From contig VLTN01000025.1 of NCBI GenBank assembly GCA_008330645.1, positions 124,001 to 188,000 of the forward strand: a stretch of 64,000 nucleotides of DNA, read 5' to 3'. Each line of letters starts with the position of its first letter. Position 1 is the stretch's first letter. Positions 29,812 through 41,200 of this stretch are shown here, piece by piece. The notes beneath the pieces were generated by a model. That model did not search any database and was not told the DNA's origin. It saw only the letters and a program-made list of their open reading frames with translations. Origin of the DNA: Cafeteria roenbergensis (lineage: Eukaryota; Sar; Bigyra; Bicosoecida; Cafeteriaceae). Made by a program: the position numbers and the translations under genes.

Positions 29812-31914
29812 CTAGCGGGCTGCAGGCGTGCTTCGTGCACCGGTGTGGAACGGGTCCGGCTTGGATGGGGACGTGCTGGCGGCTGCGCCAGACTGCCCTG
29901 CCTCGCCGGACTCTGACGCTCGCGAGCGCTGGTGGATCCCGAAACCCCCTACCGAGCCGGCCAGTGCAGGAGCTGCAAGTCCGCTCTGGTGGCCTCTGGG
30001 CTGGCGGTCTGCACCGGCCACTGCATTGCTTCCAGTGCGTCCAGATGGGAGAATTGCTGCCAAGGGCAGCTGTGTTGATTTCGCCGCGGCGAGCTGCACG
30101 GCCTCGCCACGCCACTCAAGAGGACTGCTCGGGCCCGGATCAGGCCCGAGCAGCTTGCCATGGCCGCCTCGTCCCGCCGGAGCGCTCGAAAAGCCGGGAG
30201 CTCCTCCCAAAGCGGGGCTGTCGCCTTGATGCCAAGCGTTGTCGTCCGCCCAGGTGACTGACCTCGCGCCGGGTGACGCCCTGGGGTCGCTGGCCCAAAC
30301 CATGGGAGACTCTGCGCTGCGGATAGGGCCCGGCGACCACAAGCTGGTCGTTGGCGACGGCGCTGTCGCAGGCGACAGCCCAGCGAGCGTATGCTGGCTC
30401 CTCGTGCCACTGGCACCTCTCGATCGGTCCACCAGTGGCTGCGTTGCGGGGCGTCGCACAGCGATTCGAGGCGCCTCTGAGGTTGCTTCGTCGCGCGAAC
30501 CCCCCCCGGCCGTGTTGCTCGACCCGCCGCGCAACCCGGCAGGCACGGTGATGAAGCCCCAGGCACTAGCGGCTGCTCCTGCGGGGGCTGTGGAGGGCGG
30601 GCGCCTTGCGAGCGGAGCCAGCCTCGGCTTCGAAACCCGAACTGGCGGGCATGGCGCCCCCCAGGCTTCCTGGGCCCGTGTCAGCTTGTGACCGGGTAGC
30701 CGGTCAAGCATTGGGTCAGTAATGGCCCCAGGCACCGCTACCCGGGGCCTGGATCCACTGGCAGACCGCCGACCGTCTTGGATCTGCCTTGGCAGGGACG
30801 TGGCTGGCCTCCGGCGGCCCACTCGCACACGAGACTGGGAGATGCGTTCGCTCACACCATCGCTCATCAGCCGGCGGACATCCCCAGACACCCTTGCCAG
30901 AGCAGCGATGTTGCGCCCTCCAGGCATGCGGTCGATTGCCAGCGAGCTGTCCGAGTACAAGCTCGTCTCGTCGCCCTCTTCTGCCGCTGCCGAGCGTGAG
31001 TCCCAGCCGCGTCGCTGCGCAGGGCCCGTTGACCTGCTTCGGCGACTGCCAGGCTTGCTCGGCCGGCTCAAGTGCATGGTGCGCCTGAGCCGAGCCTCGC
31101 TCTCCACGCGCCGCTGAAGGTCCATCACGGCCCTCATGGCCCTCTCGGCCATGGCCAGGCTCGCGTGGCTACTTGCCCCGGCCACAGCCCCCGCAGCCTT
31201 GCTGGCTGCCGTGAGATGCCTGACTGTTCCCAAGCACTCCCGGTATGCTTTCAGGGCCTGGTTCCAGTTTTGCAAGTGCTCGTGCTCGGCGCCGAGGTTG
31301 TATTGCGCGGCAGCAACAGTGTGCAAGCTTTCAGGCCCTCCCCTCGCGTCTCCGGTGTCGCGAAGGTGTTCCAGTAGGCCAATCGCGGACTGGATCAACT
31401 CGATGGCGGCGCGGTGCTTTCCAGTCTTGGACGTCACCACCGCCAGGTTGCACAGCGTTTCAGCAGGCTTTGGCACGGACCCTGGCCTGCCATCTTCAAG
31501 GCGGCGCTCGATTTGCACGGCCTCCTGTAGGTACCGCCGAGCGTCGGCGTGCTCCCCCCGGTGCTGCCTCTCGCAGGCCATGTTGTTGAGCGTCAGAGCC
31601 AGCAGCCGCTGCTGCATCTCTGCATCGGTCCAAGCCCAGTCAAGGGCAAGCACTCTGTGTGCTCGCCGCAGCTGCTTCAGGCTCCTCGCAGGGTTGCCCA
31701 TGGCGAGAAACTGACAAGCCGACCGGTTGCATTCCTCTGCGAATGCCGAGCATGCCTCTTGGGCTTCCACAGGCTGTGCCGGGTCCAGCAAGCTCACGAG
31801 CAAGTCTCCCGACGGAGACAACAGCCCCGCCAGAGGATCGCTTGGTTGCCTCGAGGGCCCACGAGGGGTGGCACCTGCTGCAGCACGCGCGTCCCGTGCA
31901 GGCTCCTCGTCCAT
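29812..31914 (-). CDS. Tetratricopeptide repeat (TPR) protein
   Basis: 700 aa, single exon. Residues about 55-240 form TPR-like helical pairs, for example LTLNNMACERQHRGEHADAR, TLCNLAVVTSKTGKHRAAIE and AAQYNLGAEHEHLQNWNQAL. TPRs bind other proteins; partner unknown. The remaining 450 residues are basic, Ser/Arg/Pro-rich and disordered, with no domain recognised. Start ATG 31914 is the first in frame and is followed by an acidic MDEEPARD. The 3' end converges on the EF-hand gene with 78 bp between stop codons. Confidence 0.78.
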   Translation of the reverse strand: MDEEPARDARAAAGATPRGPSRQPSDPLAGLLSPSGDLLVSLLDPAQPVEAQEACSAFAEECNRSACQFLAMGNPARSLKQLRRAHRVLALDWAWTDAEMQQRLLALTLNNMACERQHRGEHADARRYLQEAVQIERRLEDGRPGSVPKPAETLCNLAVVTSKTGKHRAAIELIQSAIGLLEHLRDTGDARGGPESLHTVAAAQYNLGAEHEHLQNWNQALKAYRECLGTVRHLTAASKAAGAVAGASSHASLAMAERAMRAVMDLQRRVESEARLRRTMHLSRPSKPGSRRSRSTGPAQRRGWDSRSAAAEEGDETSLYSDSSLAIDRMPGGRNIAALARVSGDVRRLMSDGVSERISQSRVRVGRRRPATSLPRQIQDGRRSASGSRPRVAVPGAITDPMLDRLPGHKLTRAQEAWGAPCPPVRVSKPRLAPLARRPPSTAPAGAAASAWGFITVPAGLRGGSSNTAGGGSRDEATSEAPRIAVRRPATQPLVDRSRGASGTRSQHTLAGLSPATAPSPTTSLWSPGPIRSAESPMVWASDPRASPGARSVTWADDNAWHQGDSPALGGAPGFSSAPAGRGGHGKLLGPDPGPSSPLEWRGEAVQLAAAKSTQLPLAAILPSGRTGSNAVAGADRQPRGHQSGLAAPALAGSVGGFGIHQRSRASESGEAGQSGAAASTSPSKPDPFHTGARSTPAAR

Positions 31915-32230
31915 TGCGTCGGCTCTGGCTGCCGTTGGGCTGTCGCGCGCTCAGGCAAAACGTTTCAGCTCGGCGCAACGGGGGTCGAGGCGTGCCCCGC
32001 CCCCCGCCCCCGAGCTCGAAGCCTCAAGCACGGCAAGACCAAGCCCCGCGGCGATGTGCGCCCTGGCGGTGCTAGGCTTGCGTCCAGCGAAGGGCCCTCC
32101 GCGGCGTGCGGGAGCGGGCAGCTTGCGCGGCGACGGAGGCCGATTGCAGAGCCGAGGCAGGGCCGGCTGGACTGGCCGCTCCCCGCCGGCCAGCGACCAG
32201 CAGCACAGGCCCCGGTCGGAGCGGGCAGCA
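31915..32230. promoter_or_regulatory. Divergent promoter region (TPR / deubiquitinase genes)
   Basis: 316 bp between divergent start codons. GC-rich; no TATA box, repeat or RNA gene seen. Confidence 0.4.
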
Positions 32231-35200
32231 ATGTCTGGCATCACGGGCCTTGTGGTTACGCATGCGGGTCTGGCGCCCCCCGGGTACACGAGGACGGCCG
32301 TGGTGGCGGCAGGAGGCTCGGAATCCACGGCGACCGTCTGGACGACCAAGCTGCCGGGCAAGGACGGCAGCCTCGAGCCCCTCGTGCAAATCGACGTGAT
32401 CATCGGCGACCCGGCGGCTGCGCCTGCGGGGTTCAGCGTTGCTGACATCAGTGTCACGCGCGAGCCTGCCGCGCCGGCCTTCCTTGCCTTTCGCCGCCGC
32501 GGCACCGCCGAAGAAAAAGCGCCCATTACGGACCTTGCGCTCGATACTCCGGACACGCCCGCGCGTGAGTTGCTCCCCCCCCGCGCGCTGCCGGCGGAGG
32601 AAAGCGCGCCGGAATGCCTATTGCGGAATGGAGGGCGGATGCGCGGCGTCTCACCCGGCGGCTGCGGGCGCGGGTCTGCCTCGGTCTGCATGGCGGCCGC
32701 GCGGAAAAAGCAAAAAATGCCTCGGCGGTGGCGCCGCCAGCAGGCGCCCGCCTGAGGGGCCTAGCGGTCCCCGCGCCCCCCGCCTGCGCAAGACCTCGCA
32801 ATTCGAGGCCTTGCCGTCCTGGAAGCCGCCGCTGCTCTCCCGCCGCGGCCGCCCGCGGCGCGGAAAGGCTTTGGTGTCATTCCAGCACTCTCGGGCAGAG
32901 CTGCGATCTTGCGCTTGCAAGCTTCGCCCTTGCGCTCTCTCTCCCTCCAACCGCTTGCGTTTGGCTCCTTGGTCGCCGTGCCCCTCGTTCGATCGACCGC
33001 AGCCGAGGGCTATGCCGTCCTGGAGCCGCCCCTGATTTCGGGTGACGCGCGGATTTCCCTGGCCGTCAGATTCCAGCAGCCAGGTGAGCCACGAGCTATG
33101 GGCTGCACGGCCCGGCCCGCGCGCTTGCCCTCGCCCACGGCCCAAGACGAGCGCGTGTCGCCCATAACGCGTGTCATACCGTGCTTGCCGCACCCCGCCG
33201 CGACGCCGCAGGCGACAAGCCCGATTGGTTTGGGGAGTCTGTCGCCGTCGGCGACAAGGTTGACGCCCAGAACCGCAACGGCGTGTGGTGGAAGGGTGAA
33301 GTCGTGGAGGTCACGCGGCACGACGTCGTGGTGCACTTCGACGGCTGGGACAAGCTTCACGACACCTTCGTGCCAAAGCGCTCCGACATGATCGCCCCGT
33401 ATGACACCGAGACGGAGGGCGTCGACACCCGCGGCACCATCACGGCCGACGCGGAGTTTGAGGTGTCTGAGGAGTCCCTTCGCCCCTACGTCGAGAAGAT
33501 CGACTCCATCATCTCTCGCGAGGCCTCTCCAGCCGAGAGCGTGAGCCAGTCTTCCCGCGCCCCGCGTGTCCCAGTCGCATCGCTTCTCGCAGCCGTGCTC
33601 GCCACACGCTCGTCGTTGCTGAGCCTGCGCCACCGTCTAGTTGCTTAGCGTCCACCCAGTCGCCCCTTCGCTCCCTGCCCCTCGCCGCACAAACCGTTCT
33701 CCCGCCCCTCCGGAATATTCGCAGGAGCTGTTCATCCGCCGAGACTTGAGCGACTGCGTGGCCCAGGTGCTCTCCCTGAAGCTTCCTGAAGAGGTGCATC
33801 CGGCCGTGAACAGCTTTGTGCGCGCCGTGATCCGCCTCTGCTGCTTCTACCTAGCGACTCACCCGTTGGAAGAGAAGCTGCCGTCCGCCATTATGGTGCA
33901 GCTCAACCGGGTGTTCCTCGGCGACGACCGCTGCAACACCTTCTTCACGGACACCTGCCACGCAATGCGCGGCGACGTGGCAGACGCAGCCAAGTATGCC
34001 GGCTTTGCGGCCAAGCTGCCTCCCGGAGGAGCCTCGGTCATGTTTACGGAGAACCTCAACCACTTTTTCGCCTTCGGCGGCCACGAGCTGTTGATCCGGC
34101 GCATCGACGACGAGCGTGACCCCCTGCCCCTGGAAGAGCTCGCAGTGGTGCTTCAGGCATGCATCTACACCCCGTGGCGACTCTACAACAACGGCTGGGT
34201 GAAGCACGTGTGGCCTCGCATCGTCACCGCAGTGACCAACCGCCTCCAGCGCATGGACGAGGCGGAGCTGCGCAAGCACGACAAGGAGTCACTCCTGGCC
34301 AGGGGCGGTATCGCCCAGCTCCTTTCTTCGACCCACCGTGGGCTGCTCAAGCCCCAGATCGAAGCGCGGGGAGCACCCATCGCGAACCTTCCCGAGGCCC
34401 ACCCGGACCCGCTCCCGGTCGCCCTGCCAGGCGTTCTGGAGCGCACGTGGGCCGGGCTGGCTGCCAGGCAGCTGCGCGTCCCCTCGCTGCCCATCCGGCT
34501 CAAGGGCCTCACGTACGCCCGCGAGCTCGTGCGCCTCGTGAGCTCCGCTGAAGGAGCAGGCGCGGCAGACGACCTGGACGACGACGACGACGGCTTTGGG
34601 CAAGGTGGGAGCAGCTCCTTCAGCTACCTCGGCGGAGGCGTGGGCGGCTACGGCGGCGGCTACGGCAGCGGCTACGGCGGCAGCTACGGCGGCAGCTACG
34701 GCCGCATTGGCGGTCGCTCCGGCTACGGCAGCAACTACGGTTACGGCGGGCGGGGCCAGAGCACGTATGGCGCCCCTAAGCCGCAGTTCTTCACAGGGCC
34801 GACGCTTGCGGAGTTCTTCGACAAGGCGAACGTGGTGCAGGCGGTGCTCGGGCAGGTGGACGAGAACCAGGACGCTGATCTGCACGCCATCTTGGAGCGT
34901 GCAACGCCCGACTCCGACGTCGTGCCGCTTTCCAGCCTTGCCCCGTGCGCTACCGCTGAGTGGGAGGCGGACATGATCAAGGGGGTGCTGCCGTTTTCCG
35001 AGGAGGACGAGGAGCTGGCCCGCGACCGCGTCAAGGCGCTGCTTGCTCACTCTGGTGTCTCCCCCGCAAAGGACGGCGGCGCCGAACCCCAGGCCGGGCC
35101 GACCGCTGCCGCATCTGGAGCAGCAGCTGCTGCTGCCGCGAGCAGTGCAGCAGGGGCGGCTGCAGCCTCGGCCGCCGGCCCTTCGGCAACCGCCGATGAT

Positions 35201-38200
35201 GCTGGCGCCTCGCACACCGGAGGCCGCCGCACCAAGAAGCGCGCTGGCAAGCTGGGCCCCCACGAGAAGCTGGTGGCTCCTTTGGCCGTGATCATGCTGT
35301 TCATGGCCAAGCACGGCGCGCTGCGCCGCAAGCACCTCGACGCGCTCTGGGCTGCCAACCCTGGCCCGAAGGACGAGTCCCTCCGCCGCGCCATCTTTGC
35401 GGCAGTTGGCCAGCTCTCGGCCCACTTGGAGGAGGAGATGCTCGGGGCGCTGTACGAGCGCATCACCGCCACGCCCCTCGATCAGCTCGACGACTCCACG
35501 ATGGACCTTGTCAAGTCCCTCAGCACCGCCGTCCTTGGCTCGCACGACACCGCTGCCGCTGAGGCCGCCTCCACCGCGGCCGAGCGCGCTGCCGAGACGG
35601 ACAAGCTGGAAGCCGCTGTGCACGGCGTCGCCCTTTACTGGCGCATCATCACCGCGTCGCCCGCCGCCGCCGTGCCCGCTGAGATCGTCGCAATGGCAAT
35701 GGACAACCTTGTGGAGCTCTGCGCTGGCGAAGGCGCCCTCTCCCGGCTCCTGCTGCGTCGCAACCTGCAGCGCTGCATTTCTCACATTGCCGAGGGCAAG
35801 TCCACGGCTCATGCCGCCGAGCTTGCTCGGCGCATCCTGGAGAAGGTGCCGGTCACTGCCGGGGGCGACGAGCCATTTGAGTTTGGCGAGAACGCGGCCG
35901 CCGACGCCGGAGCAGAGCTCGCTGCTGCTGCCGCCGCCGATGCAGACGCGGATGCAGGTGCAGATGCAGATGCAGACACAGATGCGGACGAGAACGCCAA
36001 GGCTGATGCTCCCAAGGCGCCGGAGTGGACTCGCTCGCGCGTGATTCAGTTGCTGCAGGAAGACGACGACGTCATTGGGCTGCTGCTCGCATCGCTGGAG
36101 AAGCTTCGCCTGGCCGCGGCCGAGAGCCTGGCAGCGGCCGGGATGTGCCCGGCCCACGAGGACGACGACGCAGCTGACCGCGAGGCAGAGGCCAGCATCA
36201 AGGCCGGGTCTGAGCCCTTTGCCGAGGGCGTTGCTCAGCGCCTTGCGTTCCTTGGCTTCCTCATCAATCAGAGCTCAGCCACGCGGCTCTCCACCGCGCA
36301 GTTCACGTTCCTGTGGAAGTCCTTCGTGGAGGCCAACGTCACCAGGCAGAGCCGCTCGCAGTTCTTCTCGTGGCTGACTGAGGCACAGTTTGGAACCACG
36401 GCCGGCAGCGGACTCATGAGCGATGCGGAGCTGCGCTCCGTGTTCGAGACCAAGTTCTGCAACGTCGAGTCCATGCGCTTTGCAGCGATGCGCGAGAGCG
36501 ACATGGGATGCATGCTCCGCTGCTTCCTCAAGGTCAACCTCGACAGCGGCAAGCTTGCGGGTGCGATGAGCGCCATCGACTCGATGCGCTCCAAGGTCCT
36601 GGACTTGGACGGCATGGACGCGCTGTGGCACGTTGCCACCGCAGCCTCGCACGAGCCCACCTGGCGCAGCGCCTCGGACATCATCGTTGGCTGCTTCATG
36701 AAGCTCCATCCTGTGGATGGGCCCTCTCCCGACGATGCGCGGAGCGCCTTCCTGGCGGAGATCAAGGAGCGGATCCGGAGCCCGGTCAAGCAGCTCGAGT
36801 GAGAAGCAACATCATTGCCCGCAGACATCTGTATTGGCAATTTTCGCTCGAGCAGGCACGCTTTTTGCAGGGGTGATCCTAGATGGTTCTGGGGGCGGGC
36901 TTCAAACCCGTGGGTGCAGCAATGCACAGGAGTTCAATTCTCCCTCACCTGCGCCCCAAGTTCTTTTTTTTTTTTTCTTCAAATGCTTCGCCTTTGTTTG
37001 TCGTGCTTGTTGTCGTGCTCGCTGCTCTCGGCTCGCACGCGCTGCGGCCCCTCTGTGCTCGTTGTGGCGGCTTGGTCACCACCACGAGGGTCTCCGTGTG
37101 AGCTCCCATTTCTGTTGTCGCCACTCTCTTGCGTCCACGAGCGTTCCTCGCAGGCTCGGCGATGCGACAGCAAACCAGGCGTTGCGCAGGCTGCTCGAGA
37201 CTCTGCGCGCTTTCCTGACGGCGCTGGACGAGAGCGGGCGCACGGCTGGCGACGCCGACATGCTGCTCGTGCCGACCGAGGTGCATGACCCCAACGACCC
37301 GCTGCAGTCGCGAGGCCGCGTGGTGCGTCGCCTCTACCTGCAGCTGTCTCGCTCTTCGAGCACCCTGCACGAGATGCGCGAGCGCCTCGCCTCCGCGCTT
37401 GGCCACGTCGCGTCCTACCTCCGTGTGGAGAACTTCCAGCACCGCTACTTCGAGTCGGTCACCAGCGAGTACTGCAATGCCCATGCGTTCAGCTGCGCCA
37501 ACGGCGTTCACGCTCTTCCCCACGACCTCGGAGACAAGACCACTGCTGCCCACAAGGACCGCCCCGACATGTATCCCCGTGCGTCGTTCCTTGACGACCC
37601 CGCCGCTGCGGAGCGGGTTCGCCCCATGGCACGCCTGACCCACGACCCCAAGCTCTTCGATGCACTCCTCTCCGTCGTGCGCGCGGGCGACGACGATACC
37701 GCGGACGTGGCGTGGGACCTCATCAGCTCGGTGCCCACCAACGTGGACGTGAAGCGCGCGGTGCGCTCCCTCGGCGGCGCCATCGAGCCGCGCGTGGAGA
37801 TCCCAGGAGAGATTCTCACCGATAGCGAGGAAGCCGAGGTGCTCGGACGCACGTCGGGGGTCGTTGAGGCTGCCAACGAGGCCAACGCTGACGCCGCAGG
37901 CGATGGTGCTGCAGCTGCAGCAGCGGCTGCCCCCGTCGCCCCGGCAGCCGTCGCGGCCGAGGGGTCCGTGGATTGGGCAAGCGTGCTCCCCGACGAGTCG
38001 CCGGAGTCGATGCTCTACAGCATTCGGCTGGTCCGCGCTCTGGCTCTGGCCAAGCGCGGCAACTGCGCCGTGCCTCGCACGCCGCCCCAGCTCGCCCGCG
38101 GCACGGTGGCCGCCGAGTTTAAGCACGAGATCTCGCATGTGGGCCTGCCGCCTGCCGAGCTCGAGGCGGAGAGCCGGCGTGAAGCCGCTCGCGCCCTTTG

Positions 38201-41200
38201 GGTGTCCACGTTCGTGGCGCAGGGCGGCCTCGGCCGGCTCATGGAGATCCTCACCAGCAGCGGCGGAGGCGGCGGAAAGGCCATGGGCAGCCGCCTCGGC
38301 CGCCAGGCAATGGAGTCCCTCCTCCGCATGGTCCTCTTCGTGACCACCAAGGTGGACGAGTCCGGCAGGGAGCTCGGGGTGCGCCCCATCGTGCCAGAGA
38401 TGCCCGTGGCCGCCTACCCCGCGTGGGTGCTCGAGCAGCTCGCGGCTGCCAAGGAGGCAGCTGCCTCAGGTGACAAGCACGCCGCGTCAGTCGCTCGCCT
38501 GCTGGCGCGTGTGGCTCGTAGCGTCAAGGCCGACACCATCGACGAGTCGGAGCTGGATTCTCAGGCGCCAGAGACCACCGAGTCTGCTGCTGGTGCCGAC
38601 GAGGACGACGAGGACACCGCCGGCGCGCAGGCCATCAAGGCCTCCGACGTCGAGGCAGGCCTCCAGTTCGAGCTGCACGGCGTGGAGGTGGACGACGAGA
38701 CGCTCGTCTCCCGACTGCTCCTCATCGTCAGCGAGGCCTCTGCGGCAGCCGACGTGGAGAAGGCCCGCCGTGACGCAGCCAAGGCCGCCCAGGCCGAGGA
38801 GGAGGAGGAGGACACGCAGGACACGCTCATCAACATCATGCAGCCCTCCAAGAACGCCACGCAGAAGCTGCCGGACCCCGAGGACCCCAGCCTGCACAAG
38901 TTCGAGGACGTGACGGTGGAGTCCCACATCACCCTGCATGCCCTCGAGCTACTTGTGCGCACCTGCATCGCCAGGCCTGCCGCGCTCTCCTTCCTCTACG
39001 CCAACAAGTCAGCCGTGGACAGCGTCCTCCGCCCCCTCATCGCCGCCGAGGAGCTCCAGATCCGCGACGTGGCCAAGAGCAACCTCCTCATCCTCGCGCG
39101 GGTCTTCCTCGGCAACCCGGCCCTTCTCCCCGAGGGCGTCGAGCAGCCCCGCGACTGGCTCCTGCGCAGCTTCTTCTCCCGCATCGGCGAGGGGTACCTG
39201 CATCCTCGCAACTGCTCGGAGTTCTACTCCCTCATTGCTGCGCTCATCACGCTGGTGCCGCCCGGCGCGACCGCGCCGCCCCCGCTCCCCGTGGACGGCG
39301 AGGCCGTGGCGGCCGATCTGGCTGCAGCGCTCAAGGCGCATCCGGTGGTGGAGGCCGCGCCCACGGACTCGGACGTGGTGCTTCGCGGCACCCTGCGCGT
39401 GATTCGCGCCCTCAGCACCAGCTCGCAGGCCCTCAGCCGCCGCCTTGGCACATCGGTGCCGGACGGCGGCCTGGGCGTGGTGGACGAGGTGTTCGAGCAG
39501 TGCCTCTTCTTCAAGCCTCCCCCCGACGCCCCCCCTGACGTGGTTCTCCCGCCCAAGTGCCGCTCGCTGCGCTCTCGCCGCGCCGCCTTCGCCGCTCTGC
39601 TTGGCCTTGCCTCTGGCAACACGGACAACGCCAGCTCGCTTCTGCGCTGCATTCTGCTCAGCGCCAAGGAGGCCGAGCAGGACGCCAAGGCAGGCACCGG
39701 TCCCGCAAGCAGTGCAGCCAGTGCTGCGGCGGCAGGCGCGGCCGGGGCCGTGGCGGACGCCTCGCGGCCGGACCTGTCGGACGTGCTGCTCTTCCCCGCT
39801 GGCGGCCCGTCGAGCGCGGCAAACTCTGATGCGGGCACCCGTGGCCGCCGCCGCAAGTTCGAGATGCTCTACGACGTGAAGAGCGCCACCGGCTACGCCG
39901 GCCTGGTCAACCTGGGCTGCATCTGCTACATGAACGCCTCCAACCAGCAGCTCTTCATGATCCCCGAGCTCCGCCGAGGCCTGCTCGAGTACTCCGTCAC
40001 GGCGCGCAAGCCCGAGGACTCGGTCACCCACCAGGTCCAGCGCATGCTCGCCAACCTCCAGGAGACGCAGCGCCGCGCCTACAACCCCCGCGGCCTCTGC
40101 ATGGCCCTCCGGGACTGGGACGGCAACCCCATCAACGTCATGGAGCAGCGCGACGCCTCCGAGTACCTCACGCAGCTCTTCGACAAGCTCGAGACGGAGA
40201 TGGCGGGCTCCAAGCAGGCCAGCATCATCAAGGACGTGCTGGGAGGCGAAACCGCCAGCGAGTTCATCGCGGACGGCGCCAGGATGTACCGCGCCCGGAC
40301 CACTCCCTTCTACTATCTCTCGGCAACGGTGCGCCACTACAAGTCGCTCGAGGAGTCGCTCCGCCGCGAGTTCGGCGCCGGCGACATGATGGAGGGATAC
40401 CGTTGGGAGGATGACAAGACGGAGGCCGACCTGGGCCGCTTCGATACCATCCGCCGCACCTCCCTGCGCAAGGGGCCGAAGCACCTCATCGTGCATTTCA
40501 AGCGCCTGGACATTGACGTCGAGCGCGGCATCCCCGTCAAGCTCAACTCCCGCTTCGAGTTCCCGCACCGCCTCAACCTGTGGCCGTACACCGTGCAGGG
40601 CCGCGCGGACGCGGTGAAGGGGCGCGAGGGCTCCCGCCGCGTCGTTGACCCGGAGGACCCCGCAACCCACGTGGCGCCCGGCAGCGAGGACGACTGCAAC
40701 GACTACGCCACCGACGAGGGGCCGGAGGACTTCGAGTACCAGCTGGTGGGCATGGTGATCCACACCGGCACGGCCACGTCCGGCCACTACTTCAGCTACG
40801 TGCAGGAGCGCGGGGCGGACGGCCCCACCGGGCGCTGGTTCGAGTTCAACGACCAGCACGTGGCGTCGTGGAACCCCGACCGCATGGAGGCGGACTGCTT
40901 CGGCGGCGAAGAGGAGTACACAGGCAACGGCTACTACGACTACAAGCGCGAGGGGACCTCGTTCAAGCGCACGTGGGTGCCCGGCCGCACCTACAAGCGC
41001 TCGCGCTACAACAACGCCTTCCTCGCAGTCTACGACAAGGTGCCACGCGACAAGGCGGCGGCCGCCGCGCCCGCCGTGGCGGAGGCAGGAGCAACCGCGG
41101 CCGCGTCCCGGTCCCCCGCCAAGCTGGCCCGCTCCTCCTCCCGAGTGGAGCAGGACCTCGAGACGGAAGTGGCCGCCTCGCTAGCAGCCTCTGCCTCCTC

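Noticed and set aside
36799-36802. In-frame TGA read as selenocysteine next to the tRNA-Sec gene
   Set aside because: The TGA lies within a consensus GTGAGA donor, and splicing to 37154 restores frame and USP homology. No SECIS-like evidence was sought or seen.
36717-37153. N-terminal part of the long frame covering 36717-37153 as protein
   Set aside because: It runs through the tRNA gene and T13 and lacks homology; the acceptor at 37153 explains the true exon start.
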